From NCBI GenBank assembly GCA_031472005.1, contig PZJY01000001.1, forward strand, positions 4,278,001 through 4,342,000: a stretch of DNA of 64,000 bases, in the 5' to 3' direction. The notes under the pieces are model-generated. The model was given only the letters and a program-made list of their open reading frames with translations, ran no database searches and had not been told where the DNA came from. This DNA is from Tetracladium setigerum (taxonomy: Eukaryota > Ascomycota > Leotiomycetes > Helotiales). Below are positions 1-11,214 of the stretch, in pieces (within the stretch, counting starts at the first letter, position 1; each line of letters opens with the position of its first letter). The position numbers and the translations under genes are program-made.

Positions 1-1344
1 CGGAACTAAGTCGCTGGTTGCATCGAAGTTCAAGTCTTTCAGTACATGCTCTGGAAGGAAGCTCAATGAGGGAGCCGGATCAAATCCAGTTGCGAACACC
101 ACGGCCGCGATATCGTCAAGGGTGTGCTGATCCTCCCCATCTTGGACATAAATAGTGTTGGATGAACTTTCGGACGCATGTGTAACCTTTCCTCGTATGA
201 GGCGGATGTTTTTAGAGCGGATAAACTCAACGTACTGATCACTTACGCCAAGGAATGGGGGTTTGGTAACAACCTCATCAGTCATGACCAGCTCTGGCAC
301 TCCTATATCACTTTGGTTGCCCCCTAGAACGCTCTTCAACCAGCCATGAGTTTTGGCTGCCGCATCAAGTGTGATGTGACCAGAAGTGTTCTCGAGTGGG
401 CCGGCGGGGCGACCAGCTAAGTTGTAGGCAGCGAGGTCTAAAGGAAGAAACGACGGAGAAAGATTGGTTTTCTGTGAATACGTCAGTATGGCTTGGCAAA
501 GTAGGACGAGGTATTTACCTTTTCTTTGTTACCCGACACGTCGACCTCAACAGTAGGGTTCCTTGCAAAGAACAGAGGCATCACCCAAAAGGGCTTCTGA
601 ACTACATTCGTAACATAGTATTCGGAGACGTTGGGAATACTGGATTGCTCCACTGAGTGAGTCTCGGACGAGAGTTGAGCAGCAATTGATGCAGCAGTCT
701 CGACTCCAGACATTTGACCTCCAACCACCACAATTCGTCGACCGGCTCTCGGCTCACTTCCCAGTAAGGATTTGATATCCCGAAACTGTGAACTGTGACT
801 GATGGGGGCCTTTAGACTTTTTAATATGTCGGGCGTTTTTGCTTTTCCAAAGAATCCAGACGCAATGATTAAGTGATCAACCTCAAGAACCTGTGGAACC
901 GGAGTATCTGCTTGTCTATCTTCGAAGTGGATCTTCCATTTACCTCCATCCAGCTCTGTTTTGAGAACCTCGCAATTGGTTCGAATCTTATACCCGGGAT
1001 ACGTCGTGATGTAGCGTTGCAAGTATTCGCCGGCTTGCCATGCTTTCGGGAAGACGGGAGAGTCCTCGGGCCAAGCAAGATCGCTGAAGTTTACGGTGTG
1101 ACGAGATTGGTTCAAGCACATGTCAGGGTTTACGAGGCCATCGTCAACTTTGGAGATTGGCCATAAGCCTCCAATTCTGTGAGACTTTTCGAGAACGGTG
1201 ACTTGAAAGGTATCTTTGGGATGTTCGTGGGTGAGTGTTTTGGCTGCCACGATCCCGGATGGTCCAGCACCTGTATGATGTGAGTTGTGATTCTCAAGGA
1301 GGTATCGCTCGACCCATACCAATGATACAAACTGTTTTCACCAT
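1..1344 (-). CDS. Flavin-containing monooxygenase (FMO-like), 3' part outside the window
   Basis: Predicted FAD/NADPH-dependent monooxygenase of the FMO family, which oxygenates soft nucleophiles or acts Baeyer-Villiger-like; the substrate cannot be told. The start at 1344 gives MVKTVCIIG, and a 49 bp intron (1319-1271) joins this to AGPSG, completing the FAD GxGxxG motif. Exon 2 (1270-533) carries the FAD-domain RIGGLW motif, an FMO-type HSSQFRD segment and the NADPH site VVVGGQMSG. A second intron (532-438) leads to exon 3 (437-1), which contains the ATG-type motif FATGF and is still open at the window edge. About 400 residues are visible, so the C-terminus is missing. Intron positions are my reading of GT-AG signals and frame. 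The family assignment is firm, the physiological role unknown. Confidence 0.85.
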
Positions 1345-2841
1345 TTTGCTGTACGTCCGGAGCTGGTTGATATTGACGATATATCTTTGTAGTCGTCAAA
1401 GTCTGAGAGAACAGAGGTGTGTTGAAAGCTTCATTGAGGTTGGAGAGAAGTTGAGAAAAGAAGGATTCTTAATCTCAAGGATAAGTCATTGAAGTGAGGT
1501 AAAATGGGTTTTATTCTCCGGATATAACGGACTCTTGTGAAATAGTTGGTATTGTGTCAACAAGCCCGATGTTCTGACATGCAGTGATCTGCCAGTGTGA
1601 TGTGTTGGGAGAGAAGTCGTTGACTGGCCCCACAAAATGCCTATTTCGATTAGCGCGACTGACTGGGTCACGTGGATTGTGGCAGCAAACGACGCGACCT
1701 ACCTAGGCCCTCTTTCCTTGGGTATCACTGATCTCAAAAGCTCAGTTTTGCGATTCGAATGATTATGTCCATGATGAATTTGTTGGGCTCACAACACTAC
1801 CAAAATCAAAGAGTTATATCGGGGAAAGCATTGTAAAATCTTCAGCCACCCGAAACAACATACCCAATATCGATCGGCTCTACGGATTCTCGAATTACAA
1901 GGTTCTTATGAAATAGGAGAACTCATTCGGATGAGTGTAATACAGAATTATTGAGGACTTTAATTGAACAATTCACATCGAAGCAAGTCGAGTTAAAGGC
2001 TGAGTTGATCTGTGCTGAGCACAACCAACTCTCATTTCCGATTCGGCTAGCTCGTGAAATGTGCTCACTCCCAGCATGAGATTATTCGAGTATCCAGTCA
2101 AAGGATCTTTCAGGTATACTAACCAATGTGCTTTGGGTGTGTGGAAACGTGAGTTTGGTGGAATCCATGTCAAGTGAGCGAGGCAAACAGAGTCACTTTC
2201 GTAAACGACAACGAGAATCCCAAGAGAACATCAGGCGGCGAGCAAATTACTGAGAAAGAAGTTGAGATGAATACCTAGTAGATCTAGATAAGAATCCAGC
2301 TGAATACTGGAGAGGCGCTGCCACTATGCGCTTGCTTTCTAAAACCGCTATGGACATGACCTCACTTCTGTCAACGACAACACTTCCAAAAACGACGACA
2401 GTCGCTCCGCCCACCGCCATCCTAACCATCTCACCTTTTCTTCTTCCATGCAATTCAAAACAAGCCAACCTTACCTTCATCAAATATTTCAAGAGGGCTT
2501 GATTAGTTGAGTCGTTTGACTTACTCACTCGACCACCAAAAGTCGCTAAACTGGGAAAAATTCCGTTGTCAAAACCAAACTATTCCCCTTGCACTGTAAA
2601 CGAAAAGAAATAATCGAACAAAAACCCTTCAGAGGGTTTTTCCTAAGATGGCTAACTCCATCTTAGTCTTTTTGCAATTTTTTTAGTAATTCTTTTTAGT
2701 AATTTTTTAGGGGTGTTGTTATGGTGTTATTTTGTGACGGGTGCGAAAGATATATTAATGAAATTGTTATTTTTTCTATCATATAAGTATTTGCCAGGGA
2801 ATCTTTTTGTACATATTCGTAATCTATAGTCTTCTTTGCTT
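1345..2841. other. Intergenic, no gene seen
   Basis: About 1.5 kb between the start of the FMO-like gene and the 3' end of the GGCT-like gene. The open frames are short, lack family motifs and lack good start contexts. The second half becomes AT-rich (about 2,540-2,760) and holds one hairpin at 2643-2666. Confidence 0.6.
2643..2666. repeat. Short perfect inverted repeat (hairpin)
   Basis: CTAAGATGG at 2643-2651 and CCATCTTAG at 2658-2666 form a 9-bp perfect stem with a 6-nt loop. It is followed by T-rich DNA with AGTAATT repeats. It lies roughly 180 bp past the GGCT-like stop and could belong to the 3' untranslated or terminator region of that gene. Confidence 0.5.
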
Positions 2842-3929
2842 CTACGATCTTGCTCCCTCATCAGCCTCAACACTCCTCTTCTTGCACCAAAACCACCCCC
2901 TTTGTCGCCCACTCCTAGAGATACAAGACTTCTCCAAATCATCTTCCCCCAACCGAACAGCTCCCTCCCCCTCTCCACCATCCCCAATAGTCCTCTCCCC
3001 ATCCCCAAACACCCCCTTCAACGCCGTATCATAAGTCCACCAAGCACCCTTAAACATGTTCGTCATAAAATTCGCCAACCACGCCGGCACTCTCCCTGTT
3101 TATCGGCAAACAACTTACTCAATCCAAAGACCGAAATAATCATCGGCATCCAAAGCGCCATAAACACAGTTTTCCCAACCGTCTGCCCCGAGGTGGTAAT
3201 GGTATATGGCCGGATGTTGCGCAGGTATTTCTTGTAATCCACAGGGAGCGAGTGCTCGTCTGCGCCGCTGGTGATGAGGCCGAGATATCGAGCGGAAGGT
3301 TGGGCGTAAGATGGGTCGGGTCGTGAATTGCTCTTTTCATCGCGCGGTGCGAGAAGGGTGTGGGCTTTGAGTATCTTGCCTCCTTCGGATTTCAGACCGA
3401 TTTCTAACGTCTCAGCGCCTGCGGCTATCGCAAAACATTCTACTAGCACGTCCTGGTAGCTTGCTCCTCCTCCTTCAGTGGCGATTATGTTTCTATAGTC
3501 TGCGATTGTGACTTCGTATACTACGCCGATGAGACCTTTGTGCCAGCGGTCTTTGTGGTATGGTGAATCTTCTGTGGAGGGAGAGGAGGGCGATGATGCC
3601 TCTGATTCGGATTCTTCTGGCGAAGACTCTGGGTTGCGGTATTTTGTGTTGGCGAAGCAGGGCTCGAGGTACGGTATTCCGGCCAGGTCGAAGGTAAGGG
3701 TTAAGGAAGGGACGTGAACGGCGACGGAGGAGAGAGGTTTGATGCCTCGCTTGCCGAGGAAGGTCTCGGAGCAGAGATTTGAGCCATAGGCTAAGTAGAG
3801 AATTGTTTCTGCTGGATCTGAGGAGGAGGGAAGAAGGGGAGAGGTTTCGCTGGGTATGGAGGAGGAGGAAGTGATTGACTCGGAGATCTCTTCCTCGAGG
3901 AGAGTGATTCTCGTGTGGAGAGAAGCCAT
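2842..3929 (-). CDS. Gamma-glutamylcyclotransferase-like protein (GliK/GGCT family), with apparent frame break
   Basis: The protein begins MASLHTRITLLEEE and carries the GGCT signature LAYGSNL near residue 48. A conserved acidic site, IIATEGGG, is the likely catalytic glutamate. Family members release 5-oxoproline from gamma-glutamyl compounds; the branch with GliK acts on glutathione-derived intermediates. One frame runs 3929 to 3063, but the conserved tail (PAWLANFM, WWTYD, FGDGERTIGD) lies in another frame ending at 2842. The two join only if one base is missing near the GGG run at 3094-3096, giving about 362 residues. No intron fits there. The central insert is rich in Ser/Glu and looks disordered. 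It diverges from BET2. Either a sequence error or a genuinely broken gene. Confidence 0.75.
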
Positions 3930-4621
3930 GGTTTTTGGTGAGAATTATGGGTACAGAAATTCTGAGTCAAAAATTGAGGATATGAACTGTGTAATTACAG
4001 CAGTTCGCAAGAGGGAGGGAGATATAGAAATACAGAAATGCATGCACGTAAAAAAGTACCAGGAAGGCAGGAAACAACTACGTCCTTCAGCCTGAACATA
4101 TTACAAACCATTCTCGTAGGTCGGGGTTTTGCGAAGTCCGCAAGGGTCTTGGCGTAAGACCAAGCTACAAAGTGCGATCACTGAGAACCATGATCATGGT
4201 TGGAAATTGAGGATATAATTCTTTGGGGATAAAATGGAATGGGAAAGAGAAGAACTAAGAGGTTTCGTGTACCATTTACACATGCCTCCCCTTGTGAGCC
4301 TTGTGGGATGCAAACGAGGCTGATGCTGCTTGTGATTGGGTGAGAAGGCCTGGAACTGTGGGATTCACAGCTGACGACATAACAACCGATAATTCGTCTT
4401 GAAAATTGACCACGGTTTGCGTGACACCTTGAGCTTCCTTGGTGAAACCATATTAAACTTGACCTCTGATTGGATTCTCGAGGATATCAAAGCAGCCTTG
4501 CGCGTGGAGTGAAGTCCATCTTGAGGGAGCGGCTGTGATCGGACCCAAGCGAAGCCTCCCAAAGCATACAACTTCCACCTCCTCTCATAAACTAAGGTAT
4601 TTAAACCTCAAACTCTCGACA
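3930..4621. promoter_or_regulatory. Divergent promoter region of GGCT-like gene and BET2
   Basis: About 690 bp lie between two outward-facing starts (3929 minus, 4622 plus). No convincing ORF or RNA gene was seen. A CT-rich stretch just before 4622 is compatible with a fungal core promoter or leader. No specific operator could be named. Confidence 0.5.
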
Positions 4622-5885
4622 ATGTCTCTCGTCAGCGGCCCAGGAATAGCAGGCTCATCAGCTTTGCCTGAAGAACTGCAACTGGCTATCGAACCCCACG
4701 TTAAATACATCCAAAGTCTCGATACAGTTTGTTTCCCTTTCCATACCCCTCCACTAGCTCAACTAACTTTCTATATAGCGAAGAGACGAACTGGAATACC
4801 ACCTCACCGAACACCTCCGACTCAACGGTGTCTACTGGGGTCTCAACGCCCTCCACCTCCTCGGCAGACCAGATGGCTTACCCCGCGAGGCAACAATAGA
4901 TTTCGTACTCAGTTGCCAGGATCCGGAGTCGGGCGGATTTGGGGCTGCGCCGGGTCATGATGCACATTTATTATACACAACCAGTGCGGTGCAGATATTA
5001 TGTCTGACAGATGGAATGGGGGAGTTGGAGAGTAGAGGCAAGAAGGGGGGAAAGTTGGCGGTTGGAGAATGTATGCAGCCTTCATTCTATATGCCACACT
5101 GTTAAGGATGGGAAGCTAATCAATTTGGGATGAAATAGATATTGCGGCCTTTCAGAACCGGAAAACAGGCACCTTCGCTGGTGATCCATACGGAGAAGAG
5201 GATACCCGCTTTCTCTACGCCTCCCTCAATGCCCTCTCCCTCTTACACCTCCTCCCTCTCATCGACCTCCCGCTGGCAGTTTCATACATCACATCCTGTG
5301 CCAACTTCGATGGTGGCTACGGCGTTTCCCCAGGTGCGGAGAGTCATTCCGGTCAGATCTTTGCCTGTTTGGCTGCTCTTAGCATAGCGGGCAGATTGGA
5401 TACTGTGGATGGAGATAAATTGGGTGCTTGGTTGAGTGAGAGGCAGGTTGAGGGAGGAGGTTTAAATGGGAGACCGGAGAAGTTGGAAGATGCGTGTTAT
5501 GCTTGGTGGGTTGGTGCTAGTCTGGAGATGCTGGGGAGGTTGAGTTGGGTTGATGGGAAGAAGTTGGGAGCTTTTATATTAGGTTGCCAGGTGAGTATAG
5601 GAGCAAGCAAAGGGGAGAACTAAGACATGGAGCTAATAGGAGGTAGGATCCTGAGCTGGGTGGGTTCTCGGATAGGCCTGGTGATGCGGTTGATGTTTTC
5701 CATACCAACTTCGGTATTGCTGGATTGGCATTGCTAGGCTATCCAGGGGTGGAGGAGGTTGATGCTGTGTAGTAAGCGCTCATTTCTTTTTTTACGTGGT
5801 CTCGGGGAGCTTTTTGTGGAGTTCTAACCTGGAGTGTAGTTGCATGCCAAAGAAGATAGTTGAGCAAGTGCTCGGAAAGAAGTAA
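4622..5885 (+). CDS. BET2: Rab geranylgeranyltransferase (GGTase-II) beta subunit
   Basis: Beta subunit of the enzyme that attaches geranylgeranyl groups to C-terminal cysteines of Rab GTPases, for vesicle traffic. Five exons were read: 4622-4726, 4779-5070, 5139-5590, 5647-5771 and 5840-5885, all with GT-AG introns. The protein shows RRDELEYHLTEHLRLNGVYW near the N-terminus and the prenyltransferase repeats (SCQDPESGGFG, SCANFDGGYG, GCQDPELGGFS). The expected zinc ligands are present: Asp and Cys in LEDACYAWW and His in DVFHTNFG. The last exon is tiny and supplies YCMPKK, a normal ending for the family. The 5' splice site of intron 1 (GTTTGT) is weak but needed for frame. All exons agree with the family and no break was seen. 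Confidence 0.93.
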
Positions 5886-7903
5886 GACAGAGCAAAGCAA
5901 ACAACGTGGTAAAGAATCAAACCATAAGCAATTGCAGCCAGGTCAAGAACGGTAAAGTAAAGTAGATTTCTTATCGTAATTTAAAGTTGTAGTACTGCAC
6001 TTGCAAGCAGGTATTAACCGATGGGCTTGCTCCAAATATAGGTAAGTTGAAGTTTTGCTGTATTGCCGTTCAGTTGCTGCTGCCAGAGTGGGCTCTTACT
6101 CTTCTACTCTACTATACTTCTCCCAATCACCTCCCGCAATCTAATACCCTACTGCCACCATCTTTCCATGGCTGAGAGGATACAATGCAGGAGGAGAGTG
6201 AATTTGAAAAGCCATAAGTTAATGAGAGTTTGTCGATTCTGCTCTTGCGATAGGCGGTGGACTCAAAAGCTTACGGTATATCTACACCCAGTTATGCCAA
6301 TCAGGGGAATTGGAGCGCGCGCTCTCTTCCTGCAGATGTAGGAGTTGCTAGTATATTTCTTTTGGTTGAATCTTGGAATAATTATTGTAACTTGAGTTTA
6401 TAATTGACTGTTTCGCAGTTGTTTGCTGACAATGAATGCTCTTTAATGCCTTTCAATTTTGCTGAAGGACTCCTTGACTCTACCAGTACACCGCGCACAA
6501 CATTATTTACACGGTCAAACCCAAGTGACCGACAGCTCTTCTTGACCTCAAGTGGATGAAAGTTCAACAAGTACTCTTCATCATCAGTTCTTCTTTGCTC
6601 AGTTTTTCAGCTTTATGTTTATGTTGGTGATTTATCGTCGTCTCTGGCCAGCCAACCAGACATATATCTATCAGCCTTGGCGCTCCTTCCTCACTTCCCT
6701 CCCTAGATTCCAAATCGCGGTCCCCGATCCCCGACACCGGCCATAGACACCTCCCCTAAGGTGCTTCAATCACCTCTCTGCTCTCTGCTCTTTTGCCTTT
6801 GCAAAGTTTTCTTTCTACAGCTACCAACTCCTCTCCTCTATTTCTCTTCCAAGCTTCTTTCTTGATCACCTCGACTTTGCGCTTCACAACCTCACAAACT
6901 TCACAGCTTGCAGCTTCGTGCTTGCATCTCGAGCTCGCAACCATCGAGATTACTGCCGTGCGTGCATTGGTATTTCAGTGCGGGAGGGACGATCCAAGTT
7001 CACGGCAATCAATCTTGCTATTTTGGTGAGCAACATTATCTACACCCCGTCCCTTCTTTGCACGGGCGTTGAGCTTGCACTCCTTCTTTCCCCATCGCCA
7101 GTGTCTTCCCATACAATCTCTCCGTCGGTCCTACTTCTCTCCCTCCTCATCTCCCTCCCTCGAGCCTGCACATCACATCACCATCGAGCTTCGAGCTTGC
7201 TCCGGTCAATCAACACCTTGCTTTGTGGAGCACGTGTGTCGTGCCTTTGCAACAGACACTGATCCAAATCATCCAGATACCAGCGCAAAAGAAGACACTG
7301 CCGGTGAAAATTTGGCCTTCTTTGATACAAGCAAACTATTTTCGAGAAAGCCTTCAGCGGATACCTCATATCTCCGACGTTCTTCTCCAAAGGTGAGTTG
7401 AACCCCCATTGGAACTTCCCGAGTTCTTCTCCCTCGTTCTCTCCTTCACCTCAACCACATGCATTGGTCCTGCTCCTCTTTCAGGGCCGCCTCATCTTTG
7501 GCAAGCTTGTTCACCGTTCCACACAATGGGTTCGGAACCTGGTCTCAGGAATTAAGCGGGATTTGGAACCTAATATTTCACTGGAATAGAGGGAACCAAC
7601 GCAACAGTGTGCATCTTTTTCTTTGTTCTTGCAGACACTTGGAAAACTTTGGGCAATTTCACACCTGTGGGATGATCGGAAATTCCCCACGGAATGCCAC
7701 AAAACCCACAAACATGCCTACAGCTCCTTTGGTAGCTGCTTTCTCACGGCATCTGGGTTTGGGCAATCAGATTTGACTGGAAAATCGCAGCTTAACATCT
7801 CCTCCCGCCCCCTCCCTGATATCACAATAGAAACCTGAGCCCTTCTTTGCTGCTTCTCAAATATGATAGCAATTGCTAACACCTCTTCCACAGCACCGAC
7901 ATC
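5886..7903. other. Intergenic region and long leader of the downstream zinc-finger-like gene
   Basis: Two kilobases without a supported ORF. From about 6,550 on it is CT-rich, as in fungal leaders. Several splice-like signals stand in order: GTGAGC near 7025, GTGAGT at 7391, a TTCTTGCAG acceptor ending at 7634, and CTTCCACAG ending at 7893, ten bases before the ATG. I infer a spliced 5' untranslated leader. Transcript data would settle it. Confidence 0.5.
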
Positions 7904-10029
7904 ATGTCGAGACAGTTTCAACCTGGTCGCAACTTTTCGCTAATCTGCATTATCTGCAGCCCCAACAACAAACCCTTCTCCGACCTATCCCACACTCTTA
8001 CACATCTGAATTCGAGAGGTCATCTTCAACAAAAGCATAAACTGGAACTGCAAGCCCCTACCAACCCTTCCGTTCAGGCAACCCTCGATGAATACAACAT
8101 CTGGTATGCCGCCAACAATATCGCTAGGCTGCTCTCCGAGCGAATGAACATGCCGAAGGGTGGGAAGTCTAGCAAATCAAGAAAGTCCAGTCGTCAGGCG
8201 AGTTTTCCTCTTCTCCAACAGTCATTCCATGCTAATCTTCTGGCAGATCAAAGCGGAGGAAACTCCTGAGCCCGAGAACAATCCCAGAAGTCGGCGAACA
8301 ACTCGCAACATTCCACAGTATGGACCGTTTGCCTACGATGAGGAATCGGATCATGCGACGATCGGCTGGGACGATGAGACTTACAACCCATCCGAGAGTT
8401 CTCACGATACTCAAAGTATTACTCTAATTGATCCTATGTGAGTTAATTCTCAAGCTATGAGAGTTTGTATTACTGACCATTTCAGGCTCGGCACTCCACC
8501 TAACGGCAGAAGCACGGGAAAGGGTAAAGGACCACTTGACTTGAAGGGCGACGTTCTCGAGGGAATGTCTATCTTTGATTCTGCCACTCCAAACACAAAG
8601 AGGGCTAGAAATCAACGCAAAGGACCAGAGGTTCTTCTACAAATGATGAAGAATTCGGCAGATGTGGCACCAGAGGAGAATAGCTACCATTCTAATGGAG
8701 AGTTCAGAGGAACTAGACACATCATTGATGGCCCTCTTTCTGCAGAAAGTAGTCCGGTATGTTTCTCTCACCATTCACCCTGCATGTACTGATCTATGGC
8801 AGGAAAAGAGACCGAGCTCGAAGAAAGGGAAGACAAGATCCGCGTCACAGCCTATCCTACAAATTCAGAGCAACAACCGCCCTGCTCGTACCACTAGACA
8901 ACAAAAACCACCGAGGAATCAGCTTCTTTGGGAACTGACCAAAAGTTATCAAAATTCCAACAAGCGTTCTTCATTTGAAACTGAGCACTACAGCAGTGGC
9001 TACCTCAGTCGGGGTTCTTCAATGAGGACCAACGCTTCTGGCCAGACTTTGAATCCGTTTACGGTTCGTACCAGCTCGACGCCTAATATGGAATCTCTCC
9101 AGCATGAAGACAGTGAGTTTAAGCCACTTCCTGATCACTTCATCGCCAAGTCTGGGTCTGCTGCAGTTGAAGATGAGCTCTCGCTCTTGTTTGGTGAACC
9201 TTACATCGGTCCTGGATTCAATTTCTTGAAGCACGAAGAGTCCAAATACAAGATTGAGCCAGGCATCTGGAGTAATCCTCTGCACACTGCTTTCGCAAAC
9301 TTTGATGGTCGAGGCAGTTTGATTGATGAGGCTCGGTACGCATCCCAGACTCTTTTCCTCCGAAGCGAAGTTCAACTGATTCGTTACAGTTACAGCTCCC
9401 TGAATCAAACTCTTCAGCCACCTATCAATCAAAACGTTCTCCGTGGCTCCCCGACTCCAGTTCCCAGACCTGTGCGACTCAAGACTAGTGATTCTCGCGA
9501 TGAAGGATTCTCATCAAGCATGACCAAACCATCTCAAACAGCTTCTACCTCTCCAAGATACCCCAAAGCCGGCCTTTTCCATCCCTCGGAGTCTGGATCC
9601 AGCTTTCCATATCGTGCTTACTCTGCTGCCGAGAGCCGTCGCACTGTTCAATCCCTGAACTCAGAGCACAACGGCAACAGAAAGGAACATAACCGACCAG
9701 AAGTGTTGTCTCGTCAGCATTCATCTGGTTCGAAGCTTTCGCCAAGAAACTCTAATTTAGATGTCACTCGCCGACATGAGACACCAGCATCCAAACAATC
9801 TTCATCCAAAACAGCCAATGGTCGTTCCAAGGACACTGAGCTGCCAAATATTGAAGAAGAATTCAGGTCGACTCCAAGGAATGCGTACCCTGTACCGAGT
9901 TCCGCGCTACGATATACTGCTCGTTCTTCTGAACATTCCTCCGCCCGTCGTTCTACTCGTGGTGCTCATCGCTCGATTTACGGTGCAGAGATTGAGTCTG
10001 AGTACGACAACGAGCAGTTCTACTGCTAA
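7904..10029 (+). CDS. Zinc-finger-like hypothetical protein, mostly disordered
   Basis: Four exons were read: 7904-8197, 8247-8437, 8486-8756 and 8803-10029, giving 660 residues. The N-terminus holds CIICSPNNKPFSDLSHTLTH followed by a second His-containing stretch ending in GHLQQKH. This is a C2H2-like finger with unusual spacing, then a short conserved helix (YNIWYAANNIARLLSERM). The remaining 550 residues are rich in Ser, Arg, Asn and Pro and look disordered, with basic patches. Intron 1 appears to be a GC-AG intron (CAG|GCGAGT, branch GCTAATC, acceptor GGCAG). No precise family is recognised. A nuclear, nucleic-acid-binding role is only a guess from the finger and the basic tail. The start follows a predicted leader acceptor. 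Confidence 0.75.
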
Positions 10030-11214
10030 ATCAGATTCTACAGCCACAAAGACTGCAGCTGCAACTTGCAAATATCTTCTTTGCCTTTTTTCTTTGTCTT
10101 TTTCTTTGCAACTCATCAACTTTTATGGGGAATGGAAATGGTGTTTGAGGGGGTAAGGACTTTTACTTGCTATCATTTGTCATCGTTGAAGGCTACACAC
10201 TTTTTTGAGCTCTTTTCGTGCAAATTAAAAAGGATACTTTATCTTTTAATTTGCTTGAAATGGGCTTCGAGATCGATGTTAGTTGGCGTTGGGGTATATA
10301 TGAGGGGTGCTTAGTCATGGTGTGGTGATGGATTGACAAGGCGATGAAATGGTGGGTTGGAGAGGGGGTTTGGTGAGGACGAAAGGTGTTGGAAGCGTGG
10401 GTGGTTGCTTTTATATTATTCTTTTCTTTGGGGATCAGGGAAAGGCCCTGTCTTCCATGAACCTTGTACACTAGTTATCTTCAAGTCTAAGAGCTTGAAC
10501 ATCGAGACAGACAGACAGACACGCACGCACGGACATTTGTAGTTGCAGTTTGGCAGCTACATACATAGAAATAGCAATGAAACGCGCCTGATCTTTGTAA
10601 AATTCTGATTCTTTTGGTGAAAGGGTGTGAGAGGGGTGACAGTGGTGAAGGGTGACGGGGTGCAAGGAGACGAACTGAGAGGTAGAGGCTCAAAGTGTAA
10701 ATGTTCGAGGGGACGGGTAATTAAGGAGAAGGCAAGAACAAAGGAGAGAGGATGGGTAGATAGATTGGTATTTTAATTAGAAATAGAAATAAGAAATAGA
10801 ATTGGAAGTAGAAGTAGAAGTAGAAGCACAGATGATTTTTACATATATGTTTCCACGGTTTATGGTGAGATGTGATGTAGTAATATTGATGGGATGAGAT
10901 GAGATGAAACTCATGTAATGTATTTTATTGGTTTATTTACTTGTAGAGTGTACATACTAGATACAAGAGTGGAACTGTGGTTATGTGCCTAGGTTTTAAA
11001 CCCTCTTATTTTTGGGGGGGGGTTGAATTGTAGTTGGTAGTTGACAAGTTGTAAAGTGTGTGAGTGAGTGGAATGAGCGAGTGGGTATCTTCTGAAAAGT
11101 AAGTGGCGATGGGATTTTGAAAATTTGCGAATAACCAGCCAGGCAGGCAGGTAGGTTAGGGATTATTCCTTCCCCCTCAAGGATATCAATGAAATTTAAC
11201 CTTGATATCCTTCT
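10030..11214. other. Convergent 3' regions, no gene
   Basis: About 1.2 kb between two converging genes. It contains a short TAGAAG tandem repeat near 10804-10827, GAGAT repeats near 10890, and purine- or GT-rich low-complexity stretches. No ORF here has support. Confidence 0.6.
10804..10827. repeat. Hexanucleotide microsatellite (GAAGTA)n
   Basis: Four imperfect copies of a GAAGTA unit, bordered by related AATAGAAATA sequence. Simple repeat in non-coding DNA. Confidence 0.7.

Noticed and set aside
970..1000. GGTTCGAATCT, resembling a tRNA T-arm
   Set aside because: It lies inside the coding exon of the FMO-like gene and no acceptor, D or anticodon arms surround it.
1973..2528. Two minus-strand ORFs of 66 and 93 codons
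   Set aside because: No conserved features; neither lies in a convincing promoter or splice context.
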